DNA from: DATMXP01 sp964460935
Lineage (GTDB): Bacteria > Acidobacteriota > Terriglobia > Terriglobales > Acidobacteriaceae
DNA length: 9,606 nt
NCBI GenBank assembly: GCA_964460935.1
Contig: CAYWSM010000470.1
Coordinates: 1-9,606 of the forward strand
Direction: 5' to 3'
The notes below the pieces were generated by a model, which ran no database searches, had not been told where the DNA came from, and was given only the letters and a program-made list of their open reading frames with translations. Shown here in pieces: positions 1-6,485 of the stretch. The first letter of the stretch is position 1. Every line of letters begins with the position of its first letter. A program made the translations under genes and the position numbers.

Positions 1-380
1 ATCACTCGATGGCCGGTTTATTCGCGACCGCTGCTTTTCATTGGGCTGGACGCACCAACCGCTATGTCGATCAACTCGACTCCGGACTCAAACCTCATCG
101 CGCCCAGAAGCTCTATTACACGACGAACGAATTCAGCCTTCCGGATCGCCAGTCGATTTCACCTGCGCCCGCTACCGCCTTCATCGAAACCGGAGACACC
201 TTCGACATTAAGATCAAGGCATTTGCCGCGCTCATCACCCAGAATCCACTGCTGCCTTTGTTTGAGAACCACGTTCGTAAATCTGGATCGATCGAGCGCT
301 TCCATCTGGCCGCCGCGATCACGTTACGCGATTGCACGAAGGAAACAGATTTATTCGAGGGAGTGGTGGACAACCCTTAG
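1..380 (+). CDS. C-terminal fragment of a probable PIG-L/LmbE-family deacetylase (5' cut by window edge)
   Basis: The frame is open from the left edge (first whole codon at base 3) to a TAG at 378-380. The first ATG, at base 9, is probably internal, so the N-terminus and the usual HPDD zinc motif lie outside the window. About 125 residues are visible. They run from an ATAAFHWAGR helix through LKPHRAQKLYYTT to a DIKIKAFAALITQ segment, ending in an ERFHLAA stretch. This order (helix, 'KPHR.QKLYY' strand, then a K-x-x-A-x-x-x-x-x-TQ helix) fits the C-terminal half of PIG-L/LmbE zinc-dependent N-deacetylases, which remove N-acetyl groups from sugar conjugates such as GlcNAc-malate or GlcNAc-inositol. 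The substrate cannot be told from this part. It converges on the oxidoreductase gene that ends at 411. The family call rests on pattern recall and lacks the catalytic motif. Confidence 0.62.
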   Translation, partial: HSMAGLFATAAFHWAGRTNRYVDQLDSGLKPHRAQKLYYTTNEFSLPDRQSISPAPATAFIETGDTFDIKIKAFAALITQNPLLPLFENHVRKSGSIERFHLAAAITLRDCTKETDLFEGVVDNP

Positions 381-410
381 CAATGCACTGCGCGGATACC
401 ATTCAGCGAT

Positions 411-1307
411 TCACCCTGTCTTGACTGTTGTTTGGGATACGTCAGAGCTGGACCTTGCATCCTTTCGGCGGAACTGGGGAAGCGCTGTGGTATGAGTGGT
501 CAGGTCGAAGAAAACCGGCGGTGGCGGGCCGCCTTCGGCAGCGGCCCAAATCCGGCGTCGGCCGGCTGCCGAAATCGGCAGGTTCTCTTCGCTGTCTGCC
601 GAAATCAGCACATCGAAATCAAGCGCCGAATCTCGAATGGCCCGAGGATTGTCGCGATCTAACGCACGCTTTACAACTGCCGCCATCGGGCCACGGGCGA
701 GGAGGTCGAGTGTGGTCTGGTAAGAACCGCCGAGAATGTCGGCCAAGTCGAGTGCCTCGCGCAATCCGGCCTCAGCCGCCATGACAACCACATTGGTGAT
801 CAATTTGTAGGCCACGCCGGAGCCGAGTGGCCCGACACGAACAACGTTCCCGAATGTCCTGAGAATCGGCTCCGTCAGCGCCACCGCTTCGTCGGAACCA
901 GCCAGCAGCACCGTCAACGAGGCTTCTTTCGCATAACGCACACCGCCGATAAGCGGAGCATCGACGAGATGAACGCCGGCCGGCATATGCGATACAATCG
1001 ATTGCAGCATTTCCGGAGTGGTCGTCGATAGCACCGCCAACGCCGTTCCGGGCCGTATTTCGGCGAGGATTCCCTTCGGTCCAATATGTGCCGCCGGAAT
1101 ATCGGCGTGCATCACTGCGCTGATCACGACATCCGCCTCACGTGCGGCGGCGGCCGGGTTCTCAGCGGTAACAGTCCCAATCGCGCTTATCGCATCGAGC
1201 CGGTCCCGCAGCACGTCGAACACAACGACCTTGTGGTTGGCGCGCAGGAGATGAGGAACCATCCGCGAACCCATGTCACCAAGGCCAACGAAAGCGACTG
1301 TGCTCAT
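411..1307 (-). CDS. NAD(P)-dependent oxidoreductase, 3-hydroxyisobutyrate dehydrogenase family
   Basis: 298 residues, soluble beta-hydroxyacid dehydrogenase. The N-terminal Rossmann fold opens with GLGDMG (residues 8-13) for the dinucleotide. STTTPE (94-99) and DAPLIGG (116-122) match the family's substrate-binding segments. GSGVAYKLITN (162-172) carries the catalytic lysine, K168. The ATG at 1307 is chosen because it has AGGAG six bases upstream; the frame is open 30 codons further, but those residues do not fit the fold. Members reduce or oxidise small beta-hydroxyacids (3-hydroxyisobutyrate, tartronate semialdehyde, succinic semialdehyde), and the exact substrate is unknown. The helical C-domain looks normal to about residue 265. 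The last 30 or so residues are proline-rich and then unlike the family, so a frameshift near base 520 is possible. It lies 239 bases downstream of tdh, probably with its own promoter, although none is clear. Confidence 0.87.
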   Translation of the reverse strand: MSTVAFVGLGDMGSRMVPHLLRANHKVVVFDVLRDRLDAISAIGTVTAENPAAAAREADVVISAVMHADIPAAHIGPKGILAEIRPGTALAVLSTTTPEMLQSIVSHMPAGVHLVDAPLIGGVRYAKEASLTVLLAGSDEAVALTEPILRTFGNVVRVGPLGSGVAYKLITNVVVMAAEAGLREALDLADILGGSYQTTLDLLARGPMAAVVKRALDRDNPRAIRDSALDFDVLISADSEENLPISAAGRRRIWAAAEGGPPPPVFFDLTTHTTALPQFRRKDARSSSDVSQTTVKTG

Positions 1308-1546
1308 GGCATTCTCCTGATGTTCTGGGAAGAGTACTAAATCCACTAATACTTGATGAGCGCGGGAAACAAGAAGTGGTATAACCCTTTTCCACACACC
1401 GGCTTCAGTTCCCTGCCAGTGCAGGCCATTTCAATTCTTCTAGGTCGGTTTTTATGCTGAGGTGGACGCCGCTGAGTTGAGGAGCTTAGTGGTGTCACCA
1501 TGGCGTAGGGTAAAGCGCCTGCGCAACACAGCCGGTGGAAACACCT
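1308..1546. other. Intergenic gap with no gene seen
   Basis: This 239-base gap separates tdh from the downstream oxidoreductase gene, both on the - strand. I see no ORF with family resemblance and no canonical terminator. Small structures are present: a 5-bp hairpin at 1412-1425 (CCTGC, loop CAGT, GCAGG) and an 11-base palindrome at 1490-1500 (TGGTGTCACCA). On the - strand a weak TATACC at 1379-1384 could be a -10 box for the oxidoreductase gene, but no matching -35 is evident. Confidence 0.5.
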
Positions 1547-2599
1547 TTAGTTTTTCCCGTTCGGATACAACAGAATCTTGCTCGCCTCGCCCGTCCGCAG
1601 CCGTTCCATACCTTTGTTGAAGTCCTTCATTTGTAACTTATCCGTGATCACCGGATGCAGGTTCAGCTTGCCGGCCTTGAGCAGCGCCGTCATCTGATAC
1701 CAGGTCTGATACATCTTGCGGCCATTGATGCCCTGAATAGTTGCGCCCTTGAAGATGATGTCGTCGGCGAAGTCGAGCGAGATGGGTTTGGAAGGAATGC
1801 CGAGAAGTGAAATACGGCCGCCACGGCGAAGAATATCGAATCCTGTTCGGATAGCGCTCGGGTGTCCCGCCATCTCCAGCACCACATCAACGCCTACGCC
1901 ATTCGTCGCATCGAGTACAATCTGCTTTACGTTCTGTGATGCCGGGTCGAGCACATAGTCGGCTTTCATCTGCTCGGCGATCTTGCGGCGATAGACATTC
2001 GTCTCAATCGCAAACACCTGCGTCGCCCCGCAGGCATGCGCCACTTCAATGGCAAACAATCCGATAGGTCCGCAACCGGTAATCGCGACCGTCTTCGCCG
2101 CAATGTCTCCCGCCAGCACCGTATGAACGGCGTTCCCCAGTGGATCGAGAATGCTCGCGTACTCCTTCGGAATTGCCGGATCGAGCTTCCAGATATTGCT
2201 TTCGGGGATGCAGACATACTCGGCGAATGCGCCGTTGGCATCGACACCAATGATCCTCACGTTCTGGCAGATGTGCGCTTCGCCCGTCCGGCACTGCAGG
2301 CACTTGCCGCAGGCCACGTGCATCTCGGCCGATACGAAATCGCCTTCCTTCACGGTCGTGACTTCGTCACCGACCGCGGCAACGTGCCCGCAGAACTCGT
2401 GTCCGGGAATCAGAGGCGGATGAATGCGGTGCTGCGCCCACGGATCCCAGTTGTAGATGTGGAGATCGGTTCCGCAAACAGACGCGACATCCACTTTGAC
2501 CAGGACATCTGTCGGGCCAAATTTCGGAATGCGGACTTCGCGGATTTCCGCTCCGGGCGCTGCTTCGGGCTTCACTACCGCCAGCATTGTGTCGGACAT
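1547..2599 (-). CDS. tdh: L-threonine 3-dehydrogenase (zinc, medium-chain dehydrogenase family)
   Basis: 350 residues. It oxidises L-threonine with NAD+ to 2-amino-3-ketobutyrate in the cytoplasm. From the N-terminus: CGTDLHIYNWD supplies the catalytic-zinc cysteine (C42), GHE gives H67 and E68, and the structural-zinc lobe has C97, C100, C103 and C111. A DPLGNAVHT segment lies near residue 152, then the Rossmann motif GCGPIG (175-180). The later GRKMYQTWYQM segment is highly characteristic of Tdh and separates it from sorbitol or alcohol dehydrogenases. Length agrees with E. coli Tdh (341). The ATG at 2599 is preferred over an in-frame TTG at 2605 because AAGGA sits about seven bases before the ATG but directly against the TTG. 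Tdh is commonly paired with kbl, 2-amino-3-ketobutyrate CoA ligase; kbl is not in this window. A candidate extended -10 promoter lies about 110 bases upstream. Confidence 0.95.
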   Translation of the reverse strand: MSDTMLAVVKPEAAPGAEIREVRIPKFGPTDVLVKVDVASVCGTDLHIYNWDPWAQHRIHPPLIPGHEFCGHVAAVGDEVTTVKEGDFVSAEMHVACGKCLQCRTGEAHICQNVRIIGVDANGAFAEYVCIPESNIWKLDPAIPKEYASILDPLGNAVHTVLAGDIAAKTVAITGCGPIGLFAIEVAHACGATQVFAIETNVYRRKIAEQMKADYVLDPASQNVKQIVLDATNGVGVDVVLEMAGHPSAIRTGFDILRRGGRISLLGIPSKPISLDFADDIIFKGATIQGINGRKMYQTWYQMTALLKAGKLNLHPVITDKLQMKDFNKGMERLRTGEASKILLYPNGKN

Positions 2600-2706
2600 A
2601 CCCAATTCCTTCTTTTAATGAGCAGAGTGTGCTACCGGCACCGATGCAGCGTCAGTGCGGGAGAGCACAGCATGGCGTGCCAATCAAACATGATCGCAAA
2701 CACGAA

Positions 2707-2715
2707 ATTCTAGCA
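2707..2715 (-). promoter_or_regulatory. Candidate extended -10 promoter for tdh
   Basis: On the - strand the sequence reads TGC then TAGAAT, a good match to the extended -10 form TGnTATAAT. It lies in the 133-base gap between the membrane-protein gene and tdh. No strong -35 hexamer lies 16-18 bases upstream, which is tolerated for extended -10 promoters. Transcription would start near 2700, giving tdh a leader of roughly 100 bases. Two short hairpin possibilities are visible in that leader, but no riboswitch class I recognise. Confidence 0.35.
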
Positions 2716-2732
2716 TGCAGCCGAAAGCCGCT

Positions 2733-3062
2733 TCAGGACTGTGGTACTGGCGGAAGCGTCGACGTGGTCATCGGCAAGGCTACGTCAAATTGTAACTCCA
2801 GTCCTCCAACCCAGCGCGAGACCAGGTTGTAGACCAGTGCGGCGAGCGCTCCCGAAACGAATCCCATCACTCCGTACAGCACCGGCGCGAACACCGCTAA
2901 TATCACAAATAGCCATGCTGGCGCCTGACTCTCTGACTTCGGAGCAAACGTCATGGCAGCCATGATCAGCAAGACGGGAACAAACAAGAGAGCAATTCCC
3001 CCGTATAGCAGAGCAGAGATTTTCGCCGCCGACAGGATTCCCACTGAACGTAACCGGAACAT
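2733..3062 (-). CDS. Small membrane protein, DUF3566-like, function unknown
   Basis: 109 residues. It begins MFRLRSVGILSAAKISAL. A first hydrophobic helix covers about residues 15-39. A polar KSESQ linker follows, then a long hydrophobic stretch at 48-81 that could be one long or two short helices with several glycines. The segment LVSRWVGGLELQFD (80-93) follows. The 'LRS.G.LS.AK' start and 'YN....WVGGLE' end are the pattern I associate with short DUF3566-type membrane proteins, frequent in Acidobacteria; the role is unknown. The ATG at 3062 has a strong GGAGG four bases upstream, inside a small CTCC/GGAG hairpin. The last 15 or so residues are low-complexity (MTTSTLPPVPQS). It lies between DinB and tdh on the same strand, with gaps over 100 bases either side. 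Confidence 0.72.
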   Translation of the reverse strand: MFRLRSVGILSAAKISALLYGGIALLFVPVLLIMAAMTFAPKSESQAPAWLFVILAVFAPVLYGVMGFVSGALAALVYNLVSRWVGGLELQFDVALPMTTSTLPPVPQS

Positions 3063-3129
3063 GGATCCTCCAGTGGAGCAATGTTGCTTGAATGGAGCCC
3101 GATTCCGCCATAGACGATCTAGGTTCGTG

Positions 3130-3176
3130 AGTAGGCGACCGATTGCCTCGCCTTGGCGCTACCCTTCTCGCCTACT
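3130..3176 (-). terminator. Hairpin after the DinB gene, possible terminator
   Basis: A perfect 9-bp inverted repeat (AGTAGGCGA at 3130-3138, TCGCCTACT at 3168-3176) spans a 29-base loop that itself can form a CGCC-TT-GGCG hairpin. The right arm contains the DinB-family stop codon. There is no T-run after the stem on the - strand, so it is not a classical intrinsic terminator. It could be a weak terminator, a 3'-end stabilising structure, or chance. The rest of the gap 3063-3171 holds no gene. Confidence 0.28.
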
Positions 3177-3735
3177 TCGGCTCCGTCATCACACCCTTGC
3201 TGTAGTTCAGCTTCAAGCCGCCTTTGTTGAATTCCTCCGACTTACCCCGTGGAACGCTGAGCGTTTTCCACTCCGAACTCTTCAGGTGCTTGGCCAGGAA
3301 CACGATCTGGCCAATGTGCTGTGCGTAATGGGCGATCTGGCGATTGATGGCCTGCAACACCGTATGCGGCTCATTGCGGATGAGTACCGTTCTCGTTACT
3401 TCTTCGGGACCGAGCGAACTCAGCGCCCGGAAAACAGTATTCCAGCCTTGTTCCCACCAGCGCATGACATCTTCCCGCGTGGTGTTCGAGTCGAGAATGA
3501 ACTCGGTATCGCGATGGCGGTCCGGCTTTTCGCCATCCGTGGTAAGAAAATCCGTAAAACGCGATCGCATGTTGCCCGCCAGATGTTTCACGATGATCGC
3601 TACCGAGTTCGATTCCGGATCGATGGTGCGAAACATCTCCTCTTCCGTGAGTTGCGACATTGCGCCTTCGCCCATGCGCTTGTGCCCGCGCAGTTGGCGC
3701 GCGGCTTCTTCGAGATAGTGTGCTGCAAGATCCAT
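3172..3735 (-). CDS. DUF1572 / DinB-superfamily protein
   Basis: 187 residues, predicted cytoplasmic four-helix bundle. The DinB metal site is visible as three histidines: H51 in the VKHLAGN motif, then H136 and H140 in AHYAQHIGQ. The flanking DPESNSVAIIVKHLAGNMRSRF segment and the later IGQIVFLAKHL helix followed by WKTLSVPRG are typical of DUF1572 members. The superfamily includes metal-dependent thiol S-transferases (bacillithiol or mycothiol dependent) and DNA-damage-induced proteins. The activity of DUF1572 proteins is not established, so no function is assigned. The ATG at 3735 has AGGA about six bases upstream. It is transcribed divergently from the HD-domain gene, with a 77-base gap holding a 9-bp inverted repeat. 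Confidence 0.88.
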   Translation of the reverse strand: MDLAAHYLEEAARQLRGHKRMGEGAMSQLTEEEMFRTIDPESNSVAIIVKHLAGNMRSRFTDFLTTDGEKPDRHRDTEFILDSNTTREDVMRWWEQGWNTVFRALSSLGPEEVTRTVLIRNEPHTVLQAINRQIAHYAQHIGQIVFLAKHLKSSEWKTLSVPRGKSEEFNKGGLKLNYSKGVMTEPK

Positions 3736-3757
3736 GCGCTTCCTGATTCAAAACAGG

Positions 3758-3792
3758 TAGACGGCGACGCAGAGAATTTTATCCGCCGTCTA
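3758..3792. promoter_or_regulatory. Inverted repeat in the divergent DinB/HD promoter region, candidate operator
   Basis: TAGACGGCG at 3758-3766 is perfectly inverted as CGCCGTCTA at 3784-3792, around an AT-rich 17-base centre containing GAATTTTAT. It sits almost exactly midway between the divergent start codons at 3735 and 3813. On the - strand the centre reads TAAAAT, a plausible -10 for the DinB gene, and the arms would flank it. This could be a dimeric repressor site controlling one or both genes, or a hairpin in a leader. No regulator gene is adjacent. Confidence 0.35.
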
Positions 3793-3812
3793 ACAGAATT
3801 GCATCTGGCACA

Positions 3813-4403
3813 ATGGAGACAATGATCCGTCTGGAACAGCAGCTAACTTTCTGCCGAGAACTCGACCGTCTCAAAGGCATTCTCCGCCAATCCTTATTAA
3901 TGGATGCTTCCCGCCGCGAGAATAGCGCCGAGCATTCCTGGCACTTGGCAACGATGGCCATCTTGCTGACCGAGTACGCCGTCGCGCCCGTGGACATCAC
4001 GCGCGTAATAAAGATGTTGCTGGTTCACGACGTGGTCGAGATCGATGCCGGCGACACCTTCGCCTATGACATCGTTAATGTCGAGACGCAGCACGCGCGA
4101 GAGCAAGCCGCAGCGGATCGCTTGTTCGGCATGCTGCCCGCCGAGCAAGGCTCCGAATTGCGAGGCCTGTGGAACGAATTCGAGGAACGCCAGACCGCCG
4201 AATCGAAGTACGCCAACGCTCTCGACCGCCTGCAACCGCTGATGCAGAATTTCTATTCCGGCGGACAAAGCTGGAAGAAACATGGCATCACGCGCGAGCA
4301 GGTAATCCAACGCATGAAGTCCGTCGAGATCGGCATGCCGGAGGTCTGGCCAACCGTGATGAAGATCATCGACGATGCAGCCAAGGCGGGGTTCATTCAT
4401 TAA
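3813..4403 (+). CDS. HD-domain phosphohydrolase (HD_3, YfbR/HDDC2-like nucleotidase family)
   Basis: 196 residues. The helical HD fold is clear: ENSAEHSWH gives H41, LLVHDVVEIDAGD gives the H72-D73 pair with E76 and D78 nearby, and AESKYANALDRLQP gives D138. These match the H...HD...D metal ligands of YfbR and HDDC2, which remove phosphate from deoxynucleoside 5'-monophosphates. A nucleotidase role is therefore likely but is inferred from the family. The start is uncertain. The ATG at 3813 has no evident Shine-Dalgarno, whereas the ATG at 3822 has GGAG three bases upstream and would give 193 residues; the residues between are not conserved-looking. It is followed, after 172 bases, by dnaG on the same strand, and is divergent from the DinB gene. 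Confidence 0.88.
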   Translation: METMIRLEQQLTFCRELDRLKGILRQSLLMDASRRENSAEHSWHLATMAILLTEYAVAPVDITRVIKMLLVHDVVEIDAGDTFAYDIVNVETQHAREQAAADRLFGMLPAEQGSELRGLWNEFEERQTAESKYANALDRLQPLMQNFYSGGQSWKKHGITREQVIQRMKSVEIGMPEVWPTVMKIIDDAAKAGFIH

Positions 4404-4404
4404 A

Positions 4405-4484
4405 TCTGGATAGCTGGATATCTGAATATCAGCTTATGGAACGATCCGCTAACCAGATATTCAGATACCCAGATAGCCTGATGA
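4405..4484. repeat. Hairpin built from two facing arrays of an 8-bp tandem repeat
   Basis: The left array starts two bases after the HD-gene stop codon, with three 8-bp units at 4405-4428 (consensus TCTGGATA) and a decayed fourth. The right array at 4453-4476 has three units of the inverted type (consensus CCAGATAT), then a decayed unit to 4484. The arms 4406-4432 and 4454-4480 pair at 22 of 27 positions. They include a perfect 12-bp core (TATCTGAATATC at 4419-4430) and enclose a 21-base loop. A TTTTT run follows at 4490-4494, ten bases past the stem, so a terminator role is possible but not canonical. Confidence 0.75.
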
Positions 4485-4575
4485 ATGGGTTTTTCAACAG
4501 CAATTCACAACATATCCGACATCGACTCTGGTTTCCGCGTTGCTACGCAAACCCATCTCCTAGACAATTAACCTG
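4485..4575 (+). promoter_or_regulatory. dnaG leader region with an 8-bp inverted repeat and no clear ribosome binding site
   Basis: ATGGGTTT at 4485-4492 is inverted as AAACCCAT at 4549-4556. The right arm lies about 20 bases before the dnaG start, where a ribosome binding site would be expected nearby, yet no purine-rich Shine-Dalgarno is visible before the ATG. No -10/-35 pair is convincing. The inverted repeat may fold the leader or be chance. Confidence 0.25.
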
Positions 4576-6429
4576 ATGGCTTCCACCGACTTCAAGGAGC
4601 AACTACGCGCCCAAGCGGACATCGTTCGCATTGTCGGCGAATATGTGCAGTTGCGCAAGTCGGGAGCGCAGAACTTTCAGGGACTCTGCCCCTTCCACAA
4701 GGAGAAGTCGCCGTCCTTCTCGGTCCACGCCACGCGTCAGTTCTATCACTGCTTCGGTTGCGGCGAATCGGGCGACGTCTTCAAATTCATCCAGAAGATC
4801 GAGAACATCACGTTCGGCGAGGCCATTCGCTTCATCGCGCAAAAGCTCGGCGTGCCGATGCCGAAGGTGGAATACGACTCACCCGCCGAAGCGCGACAGG
4901 CGGCGCTCCGCGGAAAGCTCATCGACATCAACGAGCGCGCCTGTGCATGGTTCCAGGAACAGTTGCGGCGCCCCGAAGGCACACATGCGCGTGAGTATCT
5001 TGCCGGTCGCGGACTGACCCCGGAGATCATCGCCAAGTTCCGCATCGGCTTCGCGCCTGAAAGCGGATTTGTTCTGCGTGAATCCCTGCGCGGACAATTC
5101 GACGAAGAAGTGATGAAGGAATCGGGCCTGTTCTCGTGGAAACGCGACGACGCTACAAATGAACCCACGGCGGCCACAAATCTCTACTCGAAATTCCGCA
5201 ATCGCGTGATGTTCCCCATCATGAATGAGCAGGGACGCGTGATCGCCTTCACCGGCCGCACCCTCTCTACCGACGAAAAGTCCGGCCCGAAGTATCTGAA
5301 CTCGCCCGAGACGCCGCTGTACGTGAAGTCGCGGGTGCTGTTCAACCTCGACAAAGCGAAAGAAGCAATTCGCACGTTCGGATATGCAATTCTCGTCGAA
5401 GGTCAGATGGACTGCATTTCGGTGTATGCAGCGGATTTCCACAACGTGATTGCATCGTCGGGAACGGCGTTCACGGATCTGCAGGCTAAACTGCTGGCGC
5501 GCTTCACTCAGAACATCATCGTCAACTTCGATCCTGATACCGCGGGCGCCACGGCAACGGAACGCACGCTGGGCTTGCTGGTGGAAGAAGACTTCAACAT
5601 CAAAGTCGTGGCGCTCGAAACCGGATTTGATCCAGACCTTTTCATTCGAAAGAAGGGACGCGCTGCCTATGAGAATGCCTTGCGCAGTGCGGCGCGTTAC
5701 TTTGACTATTTGATTGAACGTGCCCAAACGAAGTTCCCTGTTCGAACGCCGGAAGGCAAAGTGAAAGCTGTGAACTTCCTGCTGCCGCACATTCAGCGTG
5801 TGCCCAGCCGCATCGCGCGAGGCGAACTGGCGAACGAGATCGCGCAAAAACTCGGTATCGACCATGCCGTCTTACAGCAGGAACTGAAACACGCAGCCAC
5901 CAATCGCGGCGCCAAGGCTGTGAGTGCTCCGTTGGCAACATCGGTGACAGACGCCGAACGGATCGTCATTCGCGCCCTGGCATCGTCTGCTGATCTTGTA
6001 TCTGCCGATCGCGTTTCCTCGCATGATGGCGCGGACGAAGAATTTGATCCCGCACGGCAGGTGCGCTTCGCCTTGGAACAGGAACCTCTGCATCACGGCC
6101 TTGGCACGGAGGCGTTGATCAACTCCATGCTGGCATTCGAGGTAATCGATCCGGCGACTCTGCCGGTCAGCGAATCTGATCGCAAGGTATTAGTCGAATG
6201 CCTGATGAAGGAGGATGGTCCGCTGACACCAGAGGTATTGGAGGGCCATATTGCGGCTCTTCGTCGCGGCTACTTACAGCGCGAGTTGCGCGAGATCAAT
6301 ATTAAAATTTCTGCAGCGGAACGAAAACAGGACTTGGCGGAACTCGCTCGACTCCTTAATAAAAAGGTTTTGATCGAGAGAACTCTTCGAGAGTACAAGA
6401 GTGCGAACGCTATACAAGTGCCCCAGTAG
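4576..6429 (+). CDS. dnaG: DNA primase DnaG
   Basis: 617 residues, slightly longer than E. coli DnaG (581). It makes RNA primers at the replication fork, recruited by the replicative helicase. The N-terminal zinc-binding domain carries C38, H41, C59 and C62 (CPFHKEKSPSFS ... HCFGCG). The core includes NRVMFPI, a VIAFTGR segment and KYLNSPET (from K239). The Toprim metal site is E275-x-x-x-D279 in EGQMD, and D319/D321 in FDPDTAG. The region after about 440 is a variable helicase-binding C-domain rich in helices, ending in a charged, coiled-coil-like tail. The start at 4576 fits the family's N-terminus (DFKEQLRAQADIVRIVGEYV), but no Shine-Dalgarno is seen. The common neighbours rpsU and rpoD are absent: upstream is the HD gene, and downstream is convergent ilvC. 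Confidence 0.97.
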   Translation: MASTDFKEQLRAQADIVRIVGEYVQLRKSGAQNFQGLCPFHKEKSPSFSVHATRQFYHCFGCGESGDVFKFIQKIENITFGEAIRFIAQKLGVPMPKVEYDSPAEARQAALRGKLIDINERACAWFQEQLRRPEGTHAREYLAGRGLTPEIIAKFRIGFAPESGFVLRESLRGQFDEEVMKESGLFSWKRDDATNEPTAATNLYSKFRNRVMFPIMNEQGRVIAFTGRTLSTDEKSGPKYLNSPETPLYVKSRVLFNLDKAKEAIRTFGYAILVEGQMDCISVYAADFHNVIASSGTAFTDLQAKLLARFTQNIIVNFDPDTAGATATERTLGLLVEEDFNIKVVALETGFDPDLFIRKKGRAAYENALRSAARYFDYLIERAQTKFPVRTPEGKVKAVNFLLPHIQRVPSRIARGELANEIAQKLGIDHAVLQQELKHAATNRGAKAVSAPLATSVTDAERIVIRALASSADLVSADRVSSHDGADEEFDPARQVRFALEQEPLHHGLGTEALINSMLAFEVIDPATLPVSESDRKVLVECLMKEDGPLTPEVLEGHIAALRRGYLQRELREINIKISAAERKQDLAELARLLNKKVLIERTLREYKSANAIQVPQ

Positions 6430-6440
6430 TACCGATACAA

Positions 6441-6472
6441 AGGTAAACCCGGTCCACAGACCGGGTTTACCT
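6441..6472. terminator. Bidirectional terminator between dnaG and ilvC
   Basis: A perfect 13-bp inverted repeat (6441-6453 against 6460-6472, core GTAAACCCGGT) with a six-base loop lies in the 56-base gap between the convergent stop codons of dnaG and ilvC. On the - strand the stem is followed by TTTGTAT, a partial U-tract favouring termination of the ilv transcript. On the + strand the tail is not T-rich, so dnaG termination may be weaker or Rho-assisted. Confidence 0.8.
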
Positions 6473-6485
6473 GCTAAAGAACAAA

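Noticed and set aside
64..784. Overlapping + strand frames (64-495 and 428-784) around the end of the deacetylase and the opposite-strand oxidoreductase
   Set aside because: The first overlaps the deacetylase in another frame with biased Ser/Arg composition; the second is antisense to the oxidoreductase. An ALWYE ending near 480-495 faintly resembles a permease C-terminus, but one short match is not enough.
2600..2700. Riboswitch in the presumed tdh leader
   Set aside because: GGCAC/GTGCC and GCAC/GTGC pairings exist, but no glycine, lysine or other known riboswitch core is recognisable.
2036..2713. Open frame on the + strand (225 codons) opposite tdh
   Set aside because: Antisense to a well-supported tdh; arginine- and histidine-rich composition with no family resemblance.
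2953..3825. Open frame on the + strand (290 codons) spanning the DUF3566-like and DinB genes
   Set aside because: Runs antisense through two - strand genes and into the HD gene start; low-complexity arginine-rich translation, so a shadow frame.
4485..4494. TTTTT run after the 8-bp-unit hairpin as a Rho-independent terminator for the HD gene
   Set aside because: The T-run starts about ten bases beyond the stem and the stem is AT-rich with mismatches, so it is not a canonical terminator; kept only as a possibility in the repeat entry.
4879..5865. Long open frame on the - strand (about 328 codons) opposite dnaG
   Set aside because: It lies entirely antisense to a clearly coding dnaG with all motifs intact. 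The translation shows no recognisable domain, and the pattern is typical of codon-bias shadows in GC-rich genes.
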